From NCBI GenBank assembly GCA_013811715.1, contig JACCUS010000446.1, positions 1-9,954 on the forward strand: a stretch of 9,954 bases of DNA. Direction: 5' to 3'. Below are positions 8,101 to 9,954 of the stretch, in pieces. This stretch comes from Nocardioidaceae bacterium (GTDB lineage Bacteria > Actinomycetota > Actinomycetes > Propionibacteriales > Nocardioidaceae). Positions within the stretch are counted from its first letter, which is position 1. Every line of letters begins with the position of its first letter. The translations under genes and the position numbers were made by a program. Under the pieces are notes generated by a model, which worked only from the letters and a program-made list of their open reading frames with translations, was not told the DNA's origin and did not search any database.

Positions 8101-8782
8101 GGGAGCGCTGGTCGGCGACGGCGAACGGCCGGATCTCCTCGACCGTGTCTCCCCAGAACTCGACCCGCACCGGGTGTTCCTCGGTCGGCGGGAAGACGTC
8201 GACGATGCCACCGCGCACAGCGAACTCACCGCGCCGCTCGACGAGGTCGACCCGGTGGTAGGCGGCCGCGGCGAGCCGCCGTACGACGTCGTCGAGCTCG
8301 ACCTCGTCGCCCTCCCGCAGCGTGACCGGTGCCAGGTCGGCCAGCCCCTCGACCTGTGGCTGGAGCACCGAGCGCACCGGCGCCACGACGACCTTGAGCT
8401 CGCTCGAGACAGCGCCGTCCTCGCCGGGATGAACCAGCCGGCGGAGCACGGCGAGCCGCCGCCCGACGGTGTCGGAGCGCGGCGAGAGGCGTTCGTGCGG
8501 CAGCGTCTCCCACGCCGGGTAGGCGACGACCGTCTGGTCATCGACGAGGCATCCCACCGCGGCGGCGATGTCGTCGGCCTCTCTGGCTGTGGGGGTCACC
8601 ACCAAGACGGTCTTGGCCGCCCCGGTCGCGCCGGTGGACGCGAGCGCAGCGGCGATGAACGGGCGCAGGGCCGCGGGCGCAGTGAGGTCGAGGTTCGAGG
8701 CGACCGGCTCACCGGCCCGTGCAAGGGCCGCGGCCAGCGAGGGCTCGGCGGCGACGACGCGGGTGAGTGCGCGCAGTGACAT
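5126..8782 (-). CDS. mfd: Transcription-repair coupling factor Mfd
   Basis: This 1218-residue ATP-dependent DNA translocase removes RNA polymerase stalled at lesions and recruits the UvrABC excision system. The N-terminal UvrB-like module has a degenerate Walker A area (about 51-58), YPAWETLPHERLSP (88-101) and a RGGIVDVFPP segment. The RNA-polymerase-interaction domain begins near RARDYVVHEQHGVGRYVEM (about 537-555). The RecG-like motor carries Walker A GDVGYGKT (697-704), DEEQ (798-801), SATPIPRT and QLRGRVGR. KDLEIRGAGNLLGGEQSGHI and a C-terminal domain containing ERLRLEMYKRLAEV follow. The start is ATG at 8782 (MSLRALTRVV), backed by AAGGAG four bases upstream; extension to 9028 would overlap cysQ. 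Residues 372-394 hold an unusual nine-residue tandem repeat. Its stop overlaps the lipoprotein start as GTGA. Confidence 0.98.
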   Translation of the reverse strand: MSLRALTRVVAAEPSLAAALARAGEPVASNLDLTAPAALRPFIAAALASTGATGAAKTVLVVTPTAREADDIAAAVGCLVDDQTVVAYPAWETLPHERLSPRSDTVGRRLAVLRRLVHPGEDGAVSSELKVVVAPVRSVLQPQVEGLADLAPVTLREGDEVELDDVVRRLAAAAYHRVDLVERRGEFAVRGGIVDVFPPTEEHPVRVEFWGDTVEEIRPFAVADQRSLDTLPRELGAPPCRELLLTDAVRERARQLAIAHPELSEMLDRLAEGQAVEGMESLAPALVDDMELLVDLLPSDALVLVCDPERVRARAHDLVATSQEFLQASWAAAAGGGQAPIDLGAAAYRTLGDVRTHALSRGLSWWSVSPFGLDPTIGHSGLDPTIGHSGLDPISQRPLRTETGEIVSVDVDTTSGVETMPIDVVAAETYRGDTVAAVRDIADFIRARRHVVLVTEGHGPGQRLVEVLKEHDVAARFVDELSGDLPSGVVEVVQGSLDHGFVAASIDLVVLTGDDLTSQRTTARDSSRMPSRRRKQIDPLELRARDYVVHEQHGVGRYVEMIQRTVAGATREYLVIEYAASKRGHPPDKLFVPSDSLDQVTRYVGGEQPSLDRLGGSDWHKRKGRARKAVRQIAAELIKLYAARQATRGHAFGPDSPWQRELEDAFPYIETPDQLASVEEVKRDMEQPVPMDRLICGDVGYGKTEIAVRAAFKAVQEGKQVAVLVPTTLLVQQHYETFAERFAGFPVIVKPFSRFQTDGEAEQVVEGLSGGTVDVVIGTHRLFNADVKTKDLGLVIVDEEQRFGVEHKEALKRMRTAVDVLSLSATPIPRTLEMAITGIREMSTITTPPEERHPVLTFVGGYEDAQVVAAIRRELLRDGQVFYIHNRVQSIDRAVKRIRELVPEARVRAAHGQMHEHELEQVMVDFWERKHDVLVCTTIVESGLDVANANTLIIERADLLGLSQLHQLRGRVGRGRERAYAYFLYPKEAPLTETAHDRLATIAQHSDLGAGMAVAMKDLEIRGAGNLLGGEQSGHIADVGFDLYVRLVGEAVAEYRGDGHVEEAEVKIELPVDGHLPHEYVPSERLRLEMYKRLAEVRSVEQVEEVRAELVDRYGAPPSPVENLLAVAVLRVKARTAGLSDVNGQGNYVRFAPVELSDSARVRLDRLHPGSIVKPGVQSVLVPRPTTARVGGQPLRDVAVLDWAGRVIEDISTRSVQQ
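5139..5144 (-). promoter_or_regulatory. Ribosome binding site of the SurA-like lipoprotein gene
   Basis: AAGGAG on the minus strand lies within the last codons of mfd, nine bases before GTG at 5129. It supports that GTG start over an upstream ATG at 5177, which would run 52 bp into mfd and place the lipobox further from the N-terminus. Confidence 0.7.
7601..7669 (-). repeat. 27-bp in-frame tandem repeat inside mfd (2.5 copies)
   Basis: Two 27-base units (7643-7669 and 7616-7642 on the minus strand) differ by a single base, a silent change in the Thr codon. A 15-base partial, more diverged third copy lies at 7601-7615. They encode GLDPTIGHS twice and then GLDPI (Mfd residues 372-394). Each unit contains the hyphenated inverted repeat CGGGcttgaCCCG and a CAATTG or CGATTG element. 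The repeat lies between the UvrB-like module and the RNA-polymerase-interaction domain, so it is probably a tolerated surface linker. Near identity of the two units points to recent expansion or insertion. Confidence 0.9.
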
Positions 8783-8786
8783 GGTG

Positions 8787-8792
8787 CTCCTT
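8787..8792 (-). promoter_or_regulatory. Ribosome binding site of mfd
   Basis: AAGGAG on the minus strand is four bases before ATG at 8782. It fixes the mfd start. One base separates it from the 3' arm of the inverted repeat at 8794-8847, so a folded leader could affect ribosome access. Confidence 0.75.
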
Positions 8793-8793
8793 G

Positions 8794-8847
8794 GGATTCG
8801 TCCGACCCAGCGCCGAGAGTTCGAGCGAAAGTCAGTCGGACGAATCC
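8794..8847 (-). promoter_or_regulatory. 13-bp perfect inverted repeat between cysQ and mfd (terminator, attenuator or operator)
   Basis: The arms GGATTCGTCCGAC (8794-8806) and GTCGGACGAATCC (8835-8847) are exact reverse complements with a 28-base loop. In transcription direction the hairpin begins three bases after the cysQ stop and ends one base before the mfd Shine-Dalgarno. There is no U-run after it, so a classical intrinsic terminator is not supported. U-less terminators do occur in actinobacteria. It could equally be an mfd leader structure or a spaced DNA-binding site. I see no convincing -10/-35 promoter in this gap. Confidence 0.6.
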
Positions 8848-8850
8848 AAT

Positions 8851-9630
8851 CTATCGGGACCAGTGGTCGCGGACGAAGGAGATCACCGCGTCGGCAAGCT
8901 CGGGGCGGCACACGAGCAGGTCGGGAAGCCAGACGTCTGCTTGGTTGTAGGCGAGCGGCTTGCCGTCGGCGCGGCTCGTGTGCAGGCCGGCCGCACGGGC
9001 CACGACGACCGGGGCGGCGGAGTCCCATTCGTACTGACCCCCGGCGTGCACGTAGACGTCGGTGACGTCGCGCGCCACCGAGATGACCTTTGCGCCGGCG
9101 GAACCCATCGGGACGAGGTCGGCGCCGATCGCCTCGGCGAGCGCCTCCACGAACTCCGGCGGTCGGGTGCGGCTGACGGCGATACGCGGCCGCTCGCTGC
9201 TGCGCTCTGGTACGACGGGGGGCTCGGCGGTGCTGAAGGTTGTGCTCACGCCGGGCTGCGCGACGGCGCCGGCCGCAAGGTCACCGTCCTCCCACAACGC
9301 GACGTGCACAGCCCAGTCGTCGCGCGGCGGCTCGGAGTACTCCCGGGTGCCGTCGAGCGGGTCGACGATCCACACCCGCTTCCTGGTGAGCCGGGTCAAG
9401 TCGTCCTTGCCCTCTTCGCTGAGCACCGCGTCGTCCGGGCGGACGCTGGCCAGGAGATGCATCAGGATCTGTTGACCGAGCGCGTCGCCGGCGGCCTTCA
9501 GGTCCTCGTGTCCCGTTCCCCGCAGCATCTCGAGCCGCTCCCCGGCGACAGTCGCCGCCCATGCGGACAGTCGGTGATCGTTGGAGAAGACATCGTCAGG
9601 GGCAGCGGGCAGGTCCATGGGTTTCGTCAC
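8851..9630 (-). CDS. cysQ: Inositol monophosphatase/CysQ-family phosphatase (3'(2'),5'-bisphosphate nucleotidase)
   Basis: The protein has 259 residues from GTG at 9630. It shows the signatures of lithium-sensitive Mg-dependent phosphatases: the metal site LSEEG (E72, E73), WIVDPLDGTREY (metal ligands D90 and D93) and YEWDSAAPVVVARAAG with D203. The DPLDGT-xE pattern and overall layout resemble CysQ enzymes, which remove the 3' phosphate of PAP/PAPS and also act on inositol monophosphate. Substrate choice is therefore probable rather than shown. An ATG four codons downstream (9618) is an alternative start, but I see no clear Shine-Dalgarno for either. An upstream in-frame ATG at 9702 lies inside the hairpin after hsp20 and is unlikely. 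The gene ends 68 bp before mfd and could be co-transcribed with it. Confidence 0.9.
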   Translation of the reverse strand: MTKPMDLPAAPDDVFSNDHRLSAWAATVAGERLEMLRGTGHEDLKAAGDALGQQILMHLLASVRPDDAVLSEEGKDDLTRLTRKRVWIVDPLDGTREYSEPPRDDWAVHVALWEDGDLAAGAVAQPGVSTTFSTAEPPVVPERSSERPRIAVSRTRPPEFVEALAEAIGADLVPMGSAGAKVISVARDVTDVYVHAGGQYEWDSAAPVVVARAAGLHTSRADGKPLAYNQADVWLPDLLVCRPELADAVISFVRDHWSR

Positions 9631-9636
9631 GCGGCA

Positions 9637-9642
9637 ACTCTG
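9637..9642 (-). promoter_or_regulatory. Possible -10 element for a leaderless cysQ transcript
   Basis: CAGAGT on the minus strand ends six bases before GTG at 9630. In actinobacteria a TANNNT-like -10 box six to seven bases before the start codon is the mark of leaderless mRNAs, and no Shine-Dalgarno precedes this gene. The first base deviates from consensus and no -35 is visible, so this is tentative. Confidence 0.25.
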
Positions 9643-9678
9643 CCACAGCCAACCGCCTGGCTCGCACGCTCGGGAGTT

Positions 9679-9732
9679 GAGAGTCCGGCCGCCCGTGTGC
9701 ACGACGCACGACGTGCAGGCGGCCGGACTCTC
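9679..9732 (-). terminator. GC-rich hairpin after hsp20, probable terminator
   Basis: Perfect 15-bp arms GAGAGTCCGGCCGCC (9679-9693) and its reverse complement (9718-9732) enclose a 24-base middle. An inner 6-bp stem (TGCACG at 9698-9703 with CGTGCA at 9712-9717) extends the helix past a four-base bulge. It starts 11 bases after the hsp20 stop. No U-run follows, which is usual for many high-GC actinobacterial terminators. It should separate hsp20 from the cysQ-mfd transcript. Confidence 0.8.
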
Positions 9733-9743
9733 CGCACGATGGA

Positions 9744-9954
9744 TCAGCCGGCGATCTGGTGTCGTCCGCTGCTGCCGCCGACCGCGATCTTGCGTGGCTT
9801 CGCCTGCTCGGCGATGGGGATTTTGATGGACAGGACCCCAGCGTCGTAGTCGGCGCTCAGCTTCTCGACATCGAGCGTCTCCCCCAGGAACACCTGGCGG
9901 CTGAAGGTGCCGTAGGTACGCTCAGCGACGACGCGTTCGGTCTCCTCCGCGATC
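9744..9954 (-). CDS. Small heat-shock protein (Hsp20/alpha-crystallin family), C-terminal part
   Basis: Only the last 69 residues are in the window; the start is off the right edge. The fragment shows the second half of an alpha-crystallin domain. ERTYGTFSRQVFLGETLD is followed by the characteristic DYDAGVLSIKIPI, with the typical G-V-L-x-I-x-I-P pattern. A KPRKIAV tail holds an I-x-V version of the oligomer-forming I-x-I motif. Known: such proteins are ATP-independent chaperones that hold unfolding proteins as large oligomers in the cytoplasm. It is followed by a strong hairpin and is probably a separate transcription unit from cysQ. Its promoter and any HspR-type operator are outside the window. 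Confidence 0.93.
   Translation of the reverse strand, partial: IAEETERVVAERTYGTFSRQVFLGETLDVEKLSADYDAGVLSIKIPIAEQAKPRKIAVGGSSGRHQIAG

Noticed and set aside
8814..8832. Possible LexA (SOS) box in the mfd leader
   Set aside because: TCGAAC on the minus strand matches one half-site of the actinobacterial consensus, but the second half (GTTCGA) is absent. I also saw no PafBC-type promoter motif.
8783..9028. Upstream extension of mfd by 82 residues
   Set aside because: It would overlap cysQ and read through the inverted repeat; the Mfd-like sequence starts at MSLRAL with a good Shine-Dalgarno.
1..9954. New defence, mobile or biosynthetic system
   Set aside because: I looked for transposases, integrases, toxin-antitoxin pairs, CRISPR-like spacing, tRNAs and phage genes. 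All genes belong to known housekeeping families or to DUF501. MazG here is the nucleotide hydrolase, not part of a MazEF toxin pair.

Overview
The window is a GC-rich chromosomal segment from an actinobacterium. Gene content and order (cysQ-like, mfd, SurA-like lipoprotein, mazG, eno, ftsB/divIC, DUF501, ppx/gppA), frequent GTG starts and the Arg/Ala-rich basic FtsB N-terminus fit a high-GC actinomycete. The Nocardioidaceae (Nocardioides-like) are my best guess, from memory of gene order and not from a search. Every supported gene lies on the minus strand, so transcription runs from high to low coordinates; the long open frames on the plus strand are shadows of these genes.

Layout in transcription order. 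At the right edge is the C-terminal part of a small heat-shock protein (9744-9954). It is followed by a strong GC-rich hairpin (9679-9732), probably its terminator. Then come a CysQ/inositol-monophosphatase family phosphatase (8851-9630) and a short gap with a perfect 13-bp inverted repeat next to the mfd ribosome binding site. Transcription-repair coupling factor Mfd follows (5126-8782). A putative SurA-N-domain lipoprotein (4431-5129) overlaps mfd by 4 bp as GTGA. MazG (3311-4429) starts one base after the lipoprotein stop, and enolase (1978-3267) follows after 43 bp. An FtsB/DivIC-type division protein (1334-1969) starts 8 bp after eno. A DUF501 protein (801-1337) overlaps ftsB by 4 bp as GTGA, and a Ppx/GppA phosphatase (1-808, C-terminus off the window) overlaps DUF501 by 8 bp.

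From mfd to ppx the genes are packed with gaps of 43 bp or less and several overlapping start/stop pairs, so they are probably at least partly co-transcribed and translationally coupled. Functionally this is a housekeeping cluster: DNA repair at stalled RNA polymerase (Mfd), nucleotide-pool cleaning (MazG), glycolysis (Eno), divisome assembly (FtsB), polyphosphate/(p)ppGpp metabolism (Ppx) and sulfur or phosphonucleotide recycling (CysQ). No RNA genes, insertion sequences, CRISPR arrays, phage genes or defence genes are visible. I do not see a new multi-gene system. The most unusual items are a nine-residue tandem repeat inserted in Mfd, the inverted repeat in the mfd leader, the eroded low-complexity C-terminal half of MazG, and the conserved but uncharacterised DUF501 and lipoprotein genes.
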